Origin: Hydrotalea sp.
GTDB lineage: Bacteria; Bacteroidota; Bacteroidia; Chitinophagales; Chitinophagaceae
DNA: 64,000 nucleotides
Direction of reading: 5' to 3'
Assembly (NCBI GenBank): GCA_027364735.1
Contig: DAHXOT010000032.1
Span: forward strand, 115,311-179,310
Both the position numbers and the translations under genes were made by a program. Position 1 is the stretch's first letter. Every line of letters begins with the position of its first letter. The notes under the pieces are model-generated. The model saw only the letters and a list, made by a program, of their open reading frames with translations, was not told the DNA's origin and searched no databases. Positions 8,934 to 19,659 of the stretch are shown here, in pieces.

Positions 8934-9671
8934 ATGAAAAAAATATTTGTTGAAATTTTTGCTCGAATATGGGCAGCATGGGGCTTACTAACTTTTATTA
9001 TAACTTTCCTTCTATTTCTTATACCATCATTGTTGTGCTATTTCATACCCGGCTATAAGGGACAACATATTTTTATTCTTATCTCGAAAATATGGATGAA
9101 ACTTTGGTTAACTATTATTGGTTGCAGGGTAATTGTAAAAGGTAAAGAAAACTTTAAAAAAAATACGGCTTATATTGTTACCTGCAATCATAATGCTTTA
9201 TTAGATATACCATTATCCTCTCCATTTATTCCGGGTGGCAATAAAACAATAGCCAAAACATCATTTGCCAAAATTCCCATATTCGGGTTATACTATAAAA
9301 AAGGTTCGGTATTGGTAGATAGAAGAAATGATGCAAGCAGAAGAAAAAGTTTTGAAGAAATGAGAAAGGTTTTAGCACAAGGTATGCATATGTGCATTTA
9401 CCCTGAAGGAACAAGAAATAGAAGTCAAGAACCTTTAAAAAAGTTTTATGATGGAGCCTTTAAACTATCGGTAGATACTGGGGTAGCCATAATTCCTGCT
9501 GTTATTTTCAACACTAAAAAAGCAATGCCTATCAATAAAAAATTTTACTTGCTTCCCAAAGTATTACAAATACATTTTTTAGAACCCATATTGCCAAAAG
9601 GTTTATCGTTCGAGGATTTAAATAAAAAAGTATATGCCGTAATGAAAGATTATTATTTAACTCATCAATAA
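8934..9671 (+). CDS. 1-acyl-sn-glycerol-3-phosphate acyltransferase family protein (PlsC-like)
   Basis: A membrane-bound acyltransferase of 245 residues that would convert lysophosphatidic acid to phosphatidic acid, or acylate a related lipid. An N-terminal hydrophobic region (about residues 12-36) precedes the catalytic HX4D motif in NHNALLD, followed by the substrate-binding block with YPEGTRNRS (EGTR). The ATG at 8934 is chosen because the upstream in-frame ATG at 8910 overlaps the end of ung. The stop region overlaps the convergent lptD by 7 bases. Exact acyl acceptor cannot be fixed from the sequence. Confidence 0.88.
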   Translation: MKKIFVEIFARIWAAWGLLTFIITFLLFLIPSLLCYFIPGYKGQHIFILISKIWMKLWLTIIGCRVIVKGKENFKKNTAYIVTCNHNALLDIPLSSPFIPGGNKTIAKTSFAKIPIFGLYYKKGSVLVDRRNDASRRKSFEEMRKVLAQGMHMCIYPEGTRNRSQEPLKKFYDGAFKLSVDTGVAIIPAVIFNTKKAMPINKKFYLLPKVLQIHFLEPILPKGLSFEDLNKKVYAVMKDYYLTHQ

Positions 9672-12367
9672 CTGTAATAACTTCTATTTCTGTTTATTCG
9701 CAAGTCGCGTAAGATACCCGATTTAGGGCTAATTGTAATACTAAAAGATCGATAAGGACCAACCGGAGTTACATTTACATTCATTTGCCAGCAATGCATT
9801 TCTCTAGAAAACCATAAAGTAAATAATTGTAATTTGCCGGCTGTAAGATCGAAATAGCCATTACCACCTGTTTTCCATTTTGGGGTTAAACTAAAACTTC
9901 CTGAAAAGTTTACGCTCGATGTAATTACCGTCATATACGAATAGCTACCCAACAAATTAGAAGTAACTGTTTTAGAATATCTCAATGCATAAGATAAACT
10001 TAAATCCCAGGGTATATTAAAATCGGTAAATTCAGCAGGATTGGATCTTGCATATTGCAGTTGCCTCATTTGTTCATCGGGAGTCATAAACGGATCGGGT
10101 GCAAGCCTTTCCTTATCGGCTTTTTCATCTTTTGGCTTACTTTTAAATGAGGTAGAAATTGCAATATTGGCATTGGTAATTCTTCCCAACTTTCCATCTG
10201 CCAACATTAATTTATTGATATGATAGCCAAAATTATCAACTTGATACGGATCTAAAGTAGCATAAGTAGTAATATTAATTTTTTCGAATAAAGTACTTCG
10301 CATATAAAAATTTACCGGAGCCATTGCAAAACTATCTGCTAATAAATCGTAGGCAGAATTAAATCCAAAACCATCTATTAATTTTATTTTTTTGGTAGCA
10401 GAAGCCGATGTATCGCTCTTATCTTTCACTTTCATTTCTAATAAATTGTCAATGCCAAATGTTACGCTACCGCTGCTTTTGGGCAGTATTGGCGTACCCG
10501 ATGCACCTAATCCGAGCTGAGAGAAATACATCTTATGCCCAAATGTATCTACCTGTACTGATTGATAATTTTTTAAGGTGAGATTGGGCGTATAACTAAA
10601 TCCTATTGTTGGTCGCATTTCATGACGAATAGCTTTAACAAATGAATTTTTAAATTTTAGTGTCCCAAAAACTCTTGTGCTGGCACTCATTCCAAAGCTT
10701 ACATTACGCAAAGCATAAATACCTTTAGTTAAAGTAGTATCTACTTTTTTAAGAGAGGTATCCCAATATCTATTTAATTTTTGTGCTAACCATTGTTCCG
10801 AATAACCAATACTTGGTGAAAATGTTACAGGACCTAATTGGGGTAATGTAAAAGTAATAGGTACTGTATGGGTTACTGTCCATTGGGCAGTGTCTAACAT
10901 TTTTTTGAAATTAAAAGCAGTATCGTAATAAGAAAATTGGTTTTGAAAGTTAGTACTATACCCTATCCCAAAACTTTCGTACCATTTAGGAGTACCAATT
11001 TTATCTTTTTTTTGAAAAGGATACACTGTAGCCATATTAAAAGAAATATTAGGCAAGTTTAATGATACTAAACGGGTAACGCTATTCTGGCTAGTGTTAA
11101 GGTTTACCGATAAATTAGCTTTTCCTTTAAAATCTTTACTATAACTGATATTAGAGTTTAAGTTATTGTTAATGTTAAGTATTGGGGCATTAGGAACTAA
11201 CTGATTATATCTGGTACTACCAAAATTTACACTAGCAGAAAAATTAGTTCCCGGTCTGGCTCTATTATCTCTTGTATGACTCCAATTGAGCATAAATGTA
11301 GAGAACTTTGAAAATTCGTTTTGTGTAAAATTATACGGCGTATTATTTAATGATACTGTTTTTTGAATGGTAATATTTAATGCCCCACTATAATGATAGC
11401 GTTTAATATATTTAGGATTAACATTTAATCTCCATCCGCCATAAGAATAAATATCGGCCATACTGGTAACATCCAAATTGTCATTCACTACTTTATAGTA
11501 ACCTAAATTAGTTAATCCAAAGCCCATAATATCGTTGGATGCAAAAGCAGGTGCAATTAACCCTGAATGTCTTCCTTGAGTTAAAGGAAAAATACCAAAC
11601 GGAATACCAATTGGAATAGGCACTCCTTCAAATTCAGGAGATGCCGGACCACTTACTGCTATTTTATTATTAATGAGTTTAATTCTTCGAGTTCTAATGG
11701 CAAAATGTGGTGTATCTAAATTGCAGGTAGTAATTAATGCACCTCGTCCATAAAATACATCGGCACTAACTTTTTTAAGTTCTTGTGCATTTACGTGCAT
11801 TTCGCCTTCCATATAGTGCGTGTTTTTCGTAATTCCCTTCATACTTTTCATATTAAAAAGTATAGAATCGCTCACCGATTTCATTTGAGCTTGCACCAAC
11901 TTGGGTTTACTCATAGGGTTATTGGAAGTATCAACCATTCCATAAGCTCTAATTAATTGAGATTGCTGATCGTAATTAATAGTAGCTGCATCTAAAGTAA
12001 TATCCTTATATTTTGTATTCGATTTTCCATACAGTACAAATTGCTTGGTAGACATAATTAATACTCCCGAATCTTTGGCAGAATAATTAACAGGAGCATC
12101 TAACGAGTCTTTCGACACAAGTGTATCAACAGTTTTTATTACACTATCTTTACGATGAATAGAATCTTTTTCAGCTAAAGAATCTGCAGAAGTTGCTATT
12201 ACTTTTTCTGCAACAACAGGAATTGTATCAGAAAAAGAAGTTAAAGCTGACGAAACCACTTTTTTATTTCCTTTGCTTGCTATTAATTGCAAAGAAAATA
12301 GAATCAGTATTGTGGTTACAATACTACCAATAATTGTTTTTACGTTAAGTTTAGGTACAATTCTCAT
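9665..12367 (-). CDS. lptD: outer-membrane LPS-assembly protein LptD, Bacteroidota type
   Basis: A 900-residue protein that would form the outer-membrane barrel inserting lipopolysaccharide into the outer leaflet. An N-terminal hydrophobic segment (about residues 10-31) and a Ser/Asp/Lys-rich linker precede an OstA/LptA-like beta-jellyroll (MSTKQFVLYGKSNTKYKD ... INYDQQSQLIRAYG). Then come the family-typical ITTCNLDTPHFAIR, PIPIGIPFGIFPL and GRHSGLIAPAF segments, and a long C-terminal barrel of alternating aromatic strands. The ATG at 12367 is taken; a TTG at 12382 is also in frame. It is divergent from the amidase gene (73 bases between starts), an arrangement I recall as common in this phylum. 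Confidence 0.88.
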   Translation of the reverse strand: MRIVPKLNVKTIIGSIVTTILILFSLQLIASKGNKKVVSSALTSFSDTIPVVAEKVIATSADSLAEKDSIHRKDSVIKTVDTLVSKDSLDAPVNYSAKDSGVLIMSTKQFVLYGKSNTKYKDITLDAATINYDQQSQLIRAYGMVDTSNNPMSKPKLVQAQMKSVSDSILFNMKSMKGITKNTHYMEGEMHVNAQELKKVSADVFYGRGALITTCNLDTPHFAIRTRRIKLINNKIAVSGPASPEFEGVPIPIGIPFGIFPLTQGRHSGLIAPAFASNDIMGFGLTNLGYYKVVNDNLDVTSMADIYSYGGWRLNVNPKYIKRYHYSGALNITIQKTVSLNNTPYNFTQNEFSKFSTFMLNWSHTRDNRARPGTNFSASVNFGSTRYNQLVPNAPILNINNNLNSNISYSKDFKGKANLSVNLNTSQNSVTRLVSLNLPNISFNMATVYPFQKKDKIGTPKWYESFGIGYSTNFQNQFSYYDTAFNFKKMLDTAQWTVTHTVPITFTLPQLGPVTFSPSIGYSEQWLAQKLNRYWDTSLKKVDTTLTKGIYALRNVSFGMSASTRVFGTLKFKNSFVKAIRHEMRPTIGFSYTPNLTLKNYQSVQVDTFGHKMYFSQLGLGASGTPILPKSSGSVTFGIDNLLEMKVKDKSDTSASATKKIKLIDGFGFNSAYDLLADSFAMAPVNFYMRSTLFEKINITTYATLDPYQVDNFGYHINKLMLADGKLGRITNANIAISTSFKSKPKDEKADKERLAPDPFMTPDEQMRQLQYARSNPAEFTDFNIPWDLSLSYALRYSKTVTSNLLGSYSYMTVITSSVNFSGSFSLTPKWKTGGNGYFDLTAGKLQLFTLWFSREMHCWQMNVNVTPVGPYRSFSITISPKSGILRDLRINRNRSYYSY

Positions 12368-12440
12368 TTTAAGTATCGGCAAAAATAAGTGCTTATAAGT
12401 ATATATACATTTTATAAACTTCCTTTAACGATTTGATATA

Positions 12441-13373
12441 ATGATATACAAAAAAATAATATTCCTTTTCCTTTTATCTATTACGGCTAAAAACGTATTG
12501 GCATTGCCTAATGGAGATGATAAAAAATTTCAGAAAAAACCTCTTAAACGAATTGTAATTGATGCCGGGCATGGAGGCAGCAGCAGCTTTGCAGGAAAGT
12601 TTTATGGTGCATCGAGTAAATTTGGAGAAGAAAAAGACATTACGCTATCGGTAGCTTTAAAACTACAAGAAGCCATAAAAAATGAAATCCCGGATGTAGA
12701 GGTAATTATGACAAGAACCAGCGATATTTTTGATAGCCCGATTATAAAAGCCAATAAAGCCAATGACGCAAAAGGAGATTTGTTTATTTCCATTCATTGT
12801 AACGATGTTTCACCCATTGTACATCACGAAATAATTGGTTATACCACTAAAACAATTAAGCGGAAAGGGAAGAAAACAACCAAAAAAATACCTAAATATC
12901 ATATTTATACCACTCCAAATCCGGCAAAAGGAACTGAAACTTATATTTGGGGAGTTGGTAAAACCAAGGATAAAGAAGATGCTTTAATTGAAAATGATTT
13001 TATAGACACAACCAGCGGCGATTTAAAAGGTTTTGACCCAAACGATCCGGTGCAAAAAGTAGAAATATCTTTACGCACACAACAATATTTTGAAAGAAGC
13101 AGAAAATTAGCCGAAACAGTTGAAGAAGAATTTGTGAAAGGAGGAAGAATAAGTAGAGGTGCTAAACAAAGAGATGAAAAAGGCATTTGGGTTTTGCAAG
13201 CTGTTAATATGCCGGCCATTTTAATAGAGATTGGTTTTTTATCGAATGATGAAGAAGGGGAATATATTACCAGTGAAAAAGGCCAACAAGAAATTGCTGC
13301 ATCTATTGTACAAGCTATAAAACGTTATAAATTTTCTTTAGACAATAAAATGCAAAACGGCAGTAAAGGATAA
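12441..13373 (+). CDS. N-acetylmuramoyl-L-alanine amidase (Amidase_3), periplasmic
   Basis: A zinc amidase that cleaves the bond between MurNAc and the stem peptide, usually in septal peptidoglycan splitting. A signal peptide ends near residue 21 (NVLALPNG). Zinc and catalytic motifs are IVIDAGHGG (His44), the Glu in FGEEKD (about 64), SIHCND, and the catalytic Glu in LIEIGFLSNDEEG. Between the third His and the last Glu is an insert of roughly 85 residues rich in Lys and Thr, as seen in Bacteroidota amidases, where it may regulate activity. Length is 310 residues. Confidence 0.93.
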   Translation: MIYKKIIFLFLLSITAKNVLALPNGDDKKFQKKPLKRIVIDAGHGGSSSFAGKFYGASSKFGEEKDITLSVALKLQEAIKNEIPDVEVIMTRTSDIFDSPIIKANKANDAKGDLFISIHCNDVSPIVHHEIIGYTTKTIKRKGKKTTKKIPKYHIYTTPNPAKGTETYIWGVGKTKDKEDALIENDFIDTTSGDLKGFDPNDPVQKVEISLRTQQYFERSRKLAETVEEEFVKGGRISRGAKQRDEKGIWVLQAVNMPAILIEIGFLSNDEEGEYITSEKGQQEIAASIVQAIKRYKFSLDNKMQNGSKG

Positions 13374-13377
13374 TAGT

Positions 13378-14550
13378 TTAAAACAAATTATTCATTAATT
13401 CAAGAGGCGGAAAATAGTCGAAGGGCAATATTGTATCAAAAGTAGTTGTTCTCCAAAAACCATCTATTACTAAATCGGTAGGCTCAAAATACATTCCGTT
13501 AGATTCTATTCTTAGTTTTCTGGTGGATAATAAGGAAATATATGATTCTTGAGGTTGCCAATTAAAACTGGCTGCTTGATAGCTAACTTGAAAAATATCA
13601 TCTGAGGCAAAGAAAATTTCATGCAAACCTCTATTCTTTTCTAAAATATCTTGCTCAATAATATTTTGTTTATTCAACATATCAATATATTTCAGATTGG
13701 AAGGAATACGCAAAGCACTATTCAAAAGTTTAGGCTGTTCTAAATATTCACCATACTTTTTACTTACAGATTTGTACAATTCCGTTCCTTCAAAAACATG
13801 ATCTACTTTATGCAAACTAAATCCGTTAATAGCTAACTTTTCATCGTACAACGATCGGATAAAATGTAATAACGAACCTTTATACACATTTAATCTTCTA
13901 TAATCTCTATCTCGCTTTGCATTATCATTTTTGTACGAAAGTGGTTTAAAATAATAAAAGCCATTGAATTGAATAATATTAGAACTGATAGTTAAATTAT
14001 TGATGTAGATAACTGCCATGTAGCCTAAAAATTCATTTAAAAAAAATAATTTATCTACTGTTTTTACTGTTACCGAAGAAGAAGTAGAATCGTATTCAAA
14101 TCGTAATACAGTTGGATTAATTAAAGAATTATATCCTTCAACTAATTGATTACTCAACAACCACTTTTCGAGTACGGGTTTAAAAAGAGTATAATTTTTA
14201 GTGGCAATACTATCGGGTTGAATGAATAAGTTATCAGGAGTGAGAGGAGTTAGTTGAAACACAATTTTTTGATTTGAAGAATCTTTAGAAACCCTATATG
14301 CTACATAATTATAGCCCTTTGCAGCAACAATCAAATCACTATAATATTCATCGCTTGCATTTAACTGAAAATTACCATTACTATCCGATTCGCTGTATTT
14401 TGTAGTTCCATTAATAAATACATCTGCAGCTAGTATAGATTTATGCGTAGCAGCATCAACTATTTTTCCTTCAATAGTAAATGCCTTAGCATTAAATGCT
14501 AAGAAGAAAAAACAACAAAGGTTGAAACAAAATAACTTATACTGTAGCAT
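13378..14550 (-). CDS. exported protein with N-terminal carboxypeptidase-regulatory-like domain
   Basis: A 390-residue protein with a signal peptide (MLQYKLFCFNLCCFFFLAFNAKA). Residues 24-110 form a CarboxypepD_reg-like beta-sandwich (FTIEGKIVDAATHKSILAADVFING...SDSNGNFQLN), the same module found at SusC N-termini. The rest, about 280 residues, is without recognised domains but resembles Bacteroidota proteins annotated only by this domain. There is no TonB-dependent barrel, so it is likely periplasmic or anchored at the outer membrane. It ends 4 bases from the convergent amidase and starts 8 bases after serA, suggesting an operon with serA. Confidence 0.75.
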   Translation of the reverse strand: MLQYKLFCFNLCCFFFLAFNAKAFTIEGKIVDAATHKSILAADVFINGTTKYSESDSNGNFQLNASDEYYSDLIVAAKGYNYVAYRVSKDSSNQKIVFQLTPLTPDNLFIQPDSIATKNYTLFKPVLEKWLLSNQLVEGYNSLINPTVLRFEYDSTSSSVTVKTVDKLFFLNEFLGYMAVIYINNLTISSNIIQFNGFYYFKPLSYKNDNAKRDRDYRRLNVYKGSLLHFIRSLYDEKLAINGFSLHKVDHVFEGTELYKSVSKKYGEYLEQPKLLNSALRIPSNLKYIDMLNKQNIIEQDILEKNRGLHEIFFASDDIFQVSYQAASFNWQPQESYISLLSTRKLRIESNGMYFEPTDLVIDGFWRTTTFDTILPFDYFPPLELMNNLF

Positions 14551-14558
14551 TATTAAAA

Positions 14559-15794
14559 TTAATATAACATTCTCACTTTTATAGTTTCCTTTACATTTTT
14601 TAAGAGTTCTACCGCTTGCTTCGATAGTTTTTTATCTACATCTAATACAACATAACCAATACTTTCATTGGTTTTTAAATATTGCCCAACAATGTTTATT
14701 TGATGTTTAGATAATTCGGTATTAATAGCACTTAAGACTCCCGGTACATTATTATGTATATGTAAAATTCTATGTGCACCTTCAACGGCAGGCAAACTTA
14801 TGGGCGGTACAGTATGTGAGCCGTAAGTAATTCCTTTTTCTAAATAATTAAACAGTTTAATACTTACATCTTCGCCAATATTTTGTTGTGCTTCTTCGGT
14901 TGAGCCACCAATATGAGGGGTTAAAATAACATTAGGCAATCCTTGCAAAGGCGTAGTAAATTTATCTCCATTTTTTTCAGGCTCCCATGGAAACACATCA
15001 ATTGCAGCTCCTACAATGATTCCTTCGAGTAAATATTTTTTTAAAGCATCTAAATCAACCACTTCACCTCTTGCATAGTTAATTAAAATAGAGCCTTTCT
15101 TAAAATATTTAAGATTGGTTTTATTGATGAGATTTTTTGTTTGAGGTGTTTCGGGAACATGTAAGGAAATAATATCCGATTGACTTAATAAATCTTTCAA
15201 ACTTTTAGTAGGTACTGCATTACCCAAAGGCAATTTCGTTTCAATATCATAAAACATTACACGCATGCCTAAGGCTTCGGCCAATACACTAACTTGAGAT
15301 CCGATATTTCCATAACCAACTAAACCAATTGTTTTACCACGCAATTCAAAACTACCTTTAGCATCTTTCATCCAAATACCTTCATGTGCAGCTTTATTTT
15401 TATCGGATATTCTTCGAATTAATATAATCGATAATCCTATTACCAATTCGGCAACACTTCGTGTATTACTATACGGAGCATTAAAAACCGTAACTCCATT
15501 TTTAGTAGCTGCTTTTAAATTCACCTGATTAACTCCAATACAAAAACAACCAATTGCTTGTAATTTATTGGCAGCATTAAGCACCTTTTCGGTAATATTC
15601 GTTTTAGAACGTATGCCTAATAAGTGTACATCTTTCACTGCATCAATTAATTGTTCTTCGCTTAATGCTCCTCCTATTTTTTTAACATTGGTATACCCGT
15701 TTTGCTTAAATAGTTGTACTGCTTTATCGCTAATATTTTCTAAAAAAAGAATGTTAATTTTTTCTTTGGGATAACTGGTTGTTTGCTGATTCAT
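14559..15794 (-). CDS. serA: D-3-phosphoglycerate dehydrogenase with C-terminal ACT domain
   Basis: SerA oxidises 3-phosphoglycerate to 3-phosphohydroxypyruvate with NAD, the first step of serine biosynthesis. The 411-residue length and layout match the short E. coli type. The Rossmann motif is GLVGYGNIGSQV, the substrate Arg is in NYARGEVVD, and the catalytic His is in PHIGGSTEEAQ. A C-terminal ACT domain (HNNVPGVLSAINTELSKHQINIVGQYL) would give serine feedback inhibition. The gene downstream on the same strand starts 8 bases away. Confidence 0.95.
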   Translation of the reverse strand: MNQQTTSYPKEKINILFLENISDKAVQLFKQNGYTNVKKIGGALSEEQLIDAVKDVHLLGIRSKTNITEKVLNAANKLQAIGCFCIGVNQVNLKAATKNGVTVFNAPYSNTRSVAELVIGLSIILIRRISDKNKAAHEGIWMKDAKGSFELRGKTIGLVGYGNIGSQVSVLAEALGMRVMFYDIETKLPLGNAVPTKSLKDLLSQSDIISLHVPETPQTKNLINKTNLKYFKKGSILINYARGEVVDLDALKKYLLEGIIVGAAIDVFPWEPEKNGDKFTTPLQGLPNVILTPHIGGSTEEAQQNIGEDVSIKLFNYLEKGITYGSHTVPPISLPAVEGAHRILHIHNNVPGVLSAINTELSKHQINIVGQYLKTNESIGYVVLDVDKKLSKQAVELLKNVKETIKVRMLY

Positions 15795-15883
15795 ACAACG
15801 AAAATAAATGTTATTTTAAATGTAATTACTCAATAAGTTTTCCACGAACAGTTTAAACTTAAATGCAAAGAAACATATTCTTT

Positions 15884-15891
15884 TATATTTG
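15884..15891 (+). promoter_or_regulatory. -7 element TATATTTG before the serine hydrolase gene
   Basis: An exact match to the Bacteroidota -7 consensus TAnnTTTG, 21 bases before the ATG at 15913. I found no convincing -33 TTTG at the usual spacing. Confidence 0.4.
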
Positions 15892-15912
15892 CCGCTTTCA
15901 ATAAATAAAAAT

Positions 15913-17136
15913 ATGCTACGACTATTTTATATATTTTGCTTTTCATTTTTGTTTTTTTCGTGCCACTCGCAACAAAACAATGATAAAAAGAATTCTACTC
16001 TTAGCGGTTATACTTTCAAACCACTTAGCGAAGTTTCGAAAGAAAAATATACCGAAGCCATAGAACCATTATACGAAAAAATGTTACTAAAAAAGGACTT
16101 TAATGGAGCTATTTTAATGGCAAAAAATGGAGAAATTGTATTTGAAGATTATCATGGCATTTACAATCAAAAAACAAAAGATAGTATCACAAAAGATACT
16201 CCATTTCATTTGGCTTCCATTTCTAAAACATTTACGGCAATGGCGATTTTGCATTTATGGGAGCAAGGCAAACTTTCTTTAGACGATTCTATTCAATCTT
16301 ACTTTCCAAATTTTCCATATAAAAATATTACAATAAAAAATTTATTATCGCATCAAAGTGGCTTACAGAATTATGCTTATTTTATGGATAATCATAAAAC
16401 CGAAGTAATTAAGATGAGAAATAAAAGAGGAAAATTAGTACGGGTTTATAAAACAGTTAAACTAAAAGATGTACCAGAAATAAAAGGTTTTATATCGAAT
16501 GAAGATGTGCTGCAATTTTTAATTAACAAAAAACCTCCTGTACAAGCTTTACCGGGTCGTGTATTTAATTATTGTAACACCAACTATTCTATTCTTGCAT
16601 TAATTATTGAGAAAATAACTAAGCAACCATTTCCTAAATACATGAAAGATAGTGTTTTTACGCCATTAGGAATGACCCATACATTTATTTTCAATTTGGC
16701 AGATACAGGAAAATATATACCATCATACAACTACAATAAAACGCCTTTTAAACTCGAAAAATTTGATTGTATTTATGGCGATAAAAATGTATACAGCACT
16801 GTAAGAGATTTATTGCTTTGGGATAAAGCATTGTATTCTGGCACTTATATTAAACCATCTACCTTAGAAATGGCCATGCACCCATTTAGCAATGAAAGAA
16901 GAAAAGGACATTATTATGGATTAGGTTGGCATTTATTAGTGGATGATAGCGGTGAAGATACTATTGTATACCACAATGGCTGGTGGCATGGCAATAACAC
17001 TGTTTTTGCCAGATTAATTAACGATACTGCTACCCTTATTATATTGGGAAATAAATTCAATAAAAATATTTATCATGCACGGCAATTGGCTTCTGTATTT
17101 TCTACTATTACAGATACAACCAATGTAGAAGAGTAG
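15913..17136 (+). CDS. serine hydrolase, beta-lactamase class C / PBP4-like lipoprotein
   Basis: A 407-residue exported enzyme of the class C beta-lactamase/esterase fold. MLRLFYIFCFSFLFFSC gives a lipobox with Cys17. Catalytic motifs are SxxK in LASISKTFTAMAILHLW, the YxN motif in FNYCNTNYSILALIIEKIT and HNGWWHG as the third (KTG-equivalent) motif. GLGWHLL is also typical. Such proteins include D-aminopeptidases, esterases and peptidoglycan hydrolases, and true beta-lactamase activity is not implied. The ATG at 15913 is chosen; the TTG at 15889 overlaps the promoter element. Confidence 0.85.
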   Translation: MLRLFYIFCFSFLFFSCHSQQNNDKKNSTLSGYTFKPLSEVSKEKYTEAIEPLYEKMLLKKDFNGAILMAKNGEIVFEDYHGIYNQKTKDSITKDTPFHLASISKTFTAMAILHLWEQGKLSLDDSIQSYFPNFPYKNITIKNLLSHQSGLQNYAYFMDNHKTEVIKMRNKRGKLVRVYKTVKLKDVPEIKGFISNEDVLQFLINKKPPVQALPGRVFNYCNTNYSILALIIEKITKQPFPKYMKDSVFTPLGMTHTFIFNLADTGKYIPSYNYNKTPFKLEKFDCIYGDKNVYSTVRDLLLWDKALYSGTYIKPSTLEMAMHPFSNERRKGHYYGLGWHLLVDDSGEDTIVYHNGWWHGNNTVFARLINDTATLIILGNKFNKNIYHARQLASVFSTITDTTNVEE

Positions 17137-17187
17137 GCAGCTATACTTATTGAGCTAAAATTAAATTTTACTTCATTGGTTTTGCCC

Positions 17188-17195
17188 TATTTTTG
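17188..17195 (+). promoter_or_regulatory. -7 element TATTTTTG before hppA
   Basis: An exact TAnnTTTG match 35 bases upstream of the hppA start; the matching -33 is unclear. Confidence 0.4.
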
Positions 17196-17230
17196 CCGAC
17201 CTATCAAAAAACAAAACACAACTCGCTTTT

Positions 17231-19615
17231 ATGAACAATTTGTTTTACTTGGTTCCCGCAATGGGATTAGTGGGATTAATCTACACGTATATCAAATTTA
17301 ATTGGGTATCAAAACAAGATGCCGGAACCGAACACATGAAAAAAATAAGCACCTATATTGCCGAAGGTGCTATGGCTTTTTTAAAAGCCGAATGGAAAAT
17401 ACTTTCGTATTTTGTTATAATAGTTGCATTATTATTGGGTTTTATGGCAACTAAAAACGCCAACTCGCATTTTTCTATTGCTTTTGCATTTATTGCAGGT
17501 GCAGTATGCAGTGCTTTTGCCGGTTATATAGGAATGGTTGTTGCAACAAAAGCCAATGTACGTACTGCTAATGCTGCTAGAACTAGTTTATCTAAAGCCC
17601 TAAAAGTATCATTTACCGGCGGTTCGGTAATGGGATTAGGCGTTGCCGGATTAGCAGTATTAGGATTGGGAAGCTTATTTCTTATTCTAAAATCAGTATT
17701 TGCACCAGCCTCAGTTGATTCTGCTGCAATGGTTAAAACTATAGAAGTATTAACAGGGTTTTCTCTCGGTGCAGAATCAATTGCCTTATTTGCTCGTGTT
17801 GGAGGTGGTATTTATACTAAAGCTGCCGATGTTGGTGCAGATTTAGTAGGAAAAGTGGAAGCAGGTATTCCTGAAGATGACCCTCGTAATCCAGCAACTA
17901 TTGCAGATAATGTAGGCGATAACGTAGGTGATGTAGCAGGTATGGGTGCAGACTTATTTGGATCTTATGTTGCTACGGTATTAGCCACTATGGTATTGGG
18001 ACAAGAAACCAAATCAATAGACAATTTTGGAGGATACGCTCCCATTTTATTACCCATGCTTATTGCAGGTATTGGTATTATATTTTCAATTGTAGGTACT
18101 TTTTTTGTGAGAGTAAGCGAAACTGCCGGTGTTACTACCAATAATGTACAAAAAGCATTAAATATGGGTAACTGGGGTTCTATCATTTTAACTGCCTTAG
18201 CATGTGTTGGATTAGTATACACCATTTTACCCGAACAAATGGAATTAAGGCATATTACATTTACCAGAAATGGTGTTTTAGGTGCAATTGGGGTTGGTTT
18301 GGCAGTAGGAACTTTAATGAGCATCATTACCGAATATTATACAGCTATGGGTAAAAGACCCGTTCTATCTATCATTCGTCAATCGTCAACCGGCCACGCT
18401 ACCAATGTTATTGGCGGATTAGCAATTGGTATGGAATCTACCTTTTTACCTATATTGGTTTTAGCGGGTGGTATTTGGGGCTCATTTGCTTGTGCAGGAT
18501 TATATGGTGTTGCTATTGCTGCAGCCGGAATGATGGCCACTACTGCTATGCAATTAGCTATTGATGCATTTGGACCAATTGCCGATAATGCAGGCGGTAT
18601 TGCCGAAATGAGTGAATTACCAAAAGAAGTTCGTGAAAAAACAGATGTTCTTGATGCAGTTGGAAATACTACGGCAGCTACCGGAAAAGGATTTGCAATT
18701 GCTTCTGCTGCACTTACTGCTTTGGCATTATTTGCTGCTTATGTTGGCGTAATTAATAATAATGGATATGCTATGAGTGGCATAGATATTTATAAAGCAA
18801 AAGTATTAGCAAGTCTATTTGTTGGAGGAATGATACCTTTTATATTTTCATCATTGGCTATCCGTGCTGTTGGTCAAGCAGCTATGAGTATGGTTGAAGA
18901 AGTTCGCAGGCAATTTAAAACCATTCCCGGAATTATGGAAGGTACCGGCAAACCCGAATACGATAAATGCGTTGCAATTTCTACTCAAGCATCTATTAGA
19001 AAAATGATGTTGCCAGGTGCTATTGCCATTATATCTCCATTAATAATTGGATTTATTTTAGGGCCCGAAGCATTAGGTGGTTTTCTTGCAGGTGCTACCG
19101 TTAGCGGTGTTTTAATGGGTATGTTTCAAAATAATGCAGGCGGGGCATGGGATAATGCTAAAAAATCTTTTGAAAAAGGTACTGAAATTAATGGCGAAAT
19201 CTATTATAAAAAATCAGAACCACATAAAGCATCGGTTACGGGCGATACAGTTGGAGATCCTTTTAAAGATACATCCGGACCATCCATGAATATCCTGATT
19301 AAATTAATGTCTATTGTTTCTTTAGTTATAGCTCCCACTTTGGCTCAAATTCATAAAACCAATATTCAACCTACTAATACGGAAAATAAAATTGAAGTAA
19401 AAATTATAGAAACAAAAAATACCGATTCGGCAGCAAGCAGCAACTTAAGTGAGAAAAGTTCAAACATACATCTTATAGAAGATGCTTTAAGAAAAGATGG
19501 TTTATTAAAAGGTAATGATATACAAATAGAAATTAAAAACGGAATAATTAGCATCAACGGAAAAGAATTATCGGCACAAGAATCTGCTAAGTATCTTTCT
19601 ACCACAAAAAAATAA
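17231..19615 (+). CDS. hppA: membrane-bound ion-pumping inorganic pyrophosphatase with C-terminal periplasmic extension
   Basis: A 794-residue polytopic pump that couples pyrophosphate hydrolysis to H+ and/or Na+ export. The pyrophosphate-binding loop [13 protein letters not shown]...[19 protein letters not shown] lies near residues 199-235. At the K+-dependence site the sequence is [10 protein letters not shown] (478-487), with Ala482 and Gly485 where K+-independent enzymes carry Lys and Thr, so a K+-dependent enzyme is predicted. Such enzymes include Na+ and dual Na+/H+ pumps; the ion cannot be fixed here. The canonical protein ends near [10 protein letters not shown] (residue 706). Another 88 residues follow, polar, ending in [19 protein letters not shown]. 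Confidence 0.94.
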   Translation: MNNLFYLVPAMGLVGLIYTYIKFNWVSKQDAGTEHMKKISTYIAEGAMAFLKAEWKILSYFVIIVALLLGFMATKNANSHFSIAFAFIAGAVCSAFAGYIGMVVATKANVRTANAARTSLSKALKVSFTGGSVMGLGVAGLAVLGLGSLFLILKSVFAPASVDSAAMVKTIEVLTGFSLGAESIALFARVGGGIYTKAADVGADLVGKVEAGIPEDDPRNPATIADNVGDNVGDVAGMGADLFGSYVATVLATMVLGQETKSIDNFGGYAPILLPMLIAGIGIIFSIVGTFFVRVSETAGVTTNNVQKALNMGNWGSIILTALACVGLVYTILPEQMELRHITFTRNGVLGAIGVGLAVGTLMSIITEYYTAMGKRPVLSIIRQSSTGHATNVIGGLAIGMESTFLPILVLAGGIWGSFACAGLYGVAIAAAGMMATTAMQLAIDAFGPIADNAGGIAEMSELPKEVREKTDVLDAVGNTTAATGKGFAIASAALTALALFAAYVGVINNNGYAMSGIDIYKAKVLASLFVGGMIPFIFSSLAIRAVGQAAMSMVEEVRRQFKTIPGIMEGTGKPEYDKCVAISTQASIRKMMLPGAIAIISPLIIGFILGPEALGGFLAGATVSGVLMGMFQNNAGGAWDNAKKSFEKGTEINGEIYYKKSEPHKASVTGDTVGDPFKDTSGPSMNILIKLMSIVSLVIAPTLAQIHKTNIQPTNTENKIEVKIIETKNTDSAASSNLSEKSSNIHLIEDALRKDGLLKGNDIQIEIKNGIISINGKELSAQESAKYLSTTKK

Positions 19616-19659
19616 AAAATTTTAAGTTAATACAATAAGAAATAGAAGTACAACGTTAT

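Noticed and set aside
17965..18327. Antisense open frame over hppA, and similar long frames over GH43, the epimerase, RecF and the SusC/SusD genes
   Set aside because: All lie opposite strongly recognised genes, with no domain, signal or separate promoter; they are frame shadows of biased codon use.
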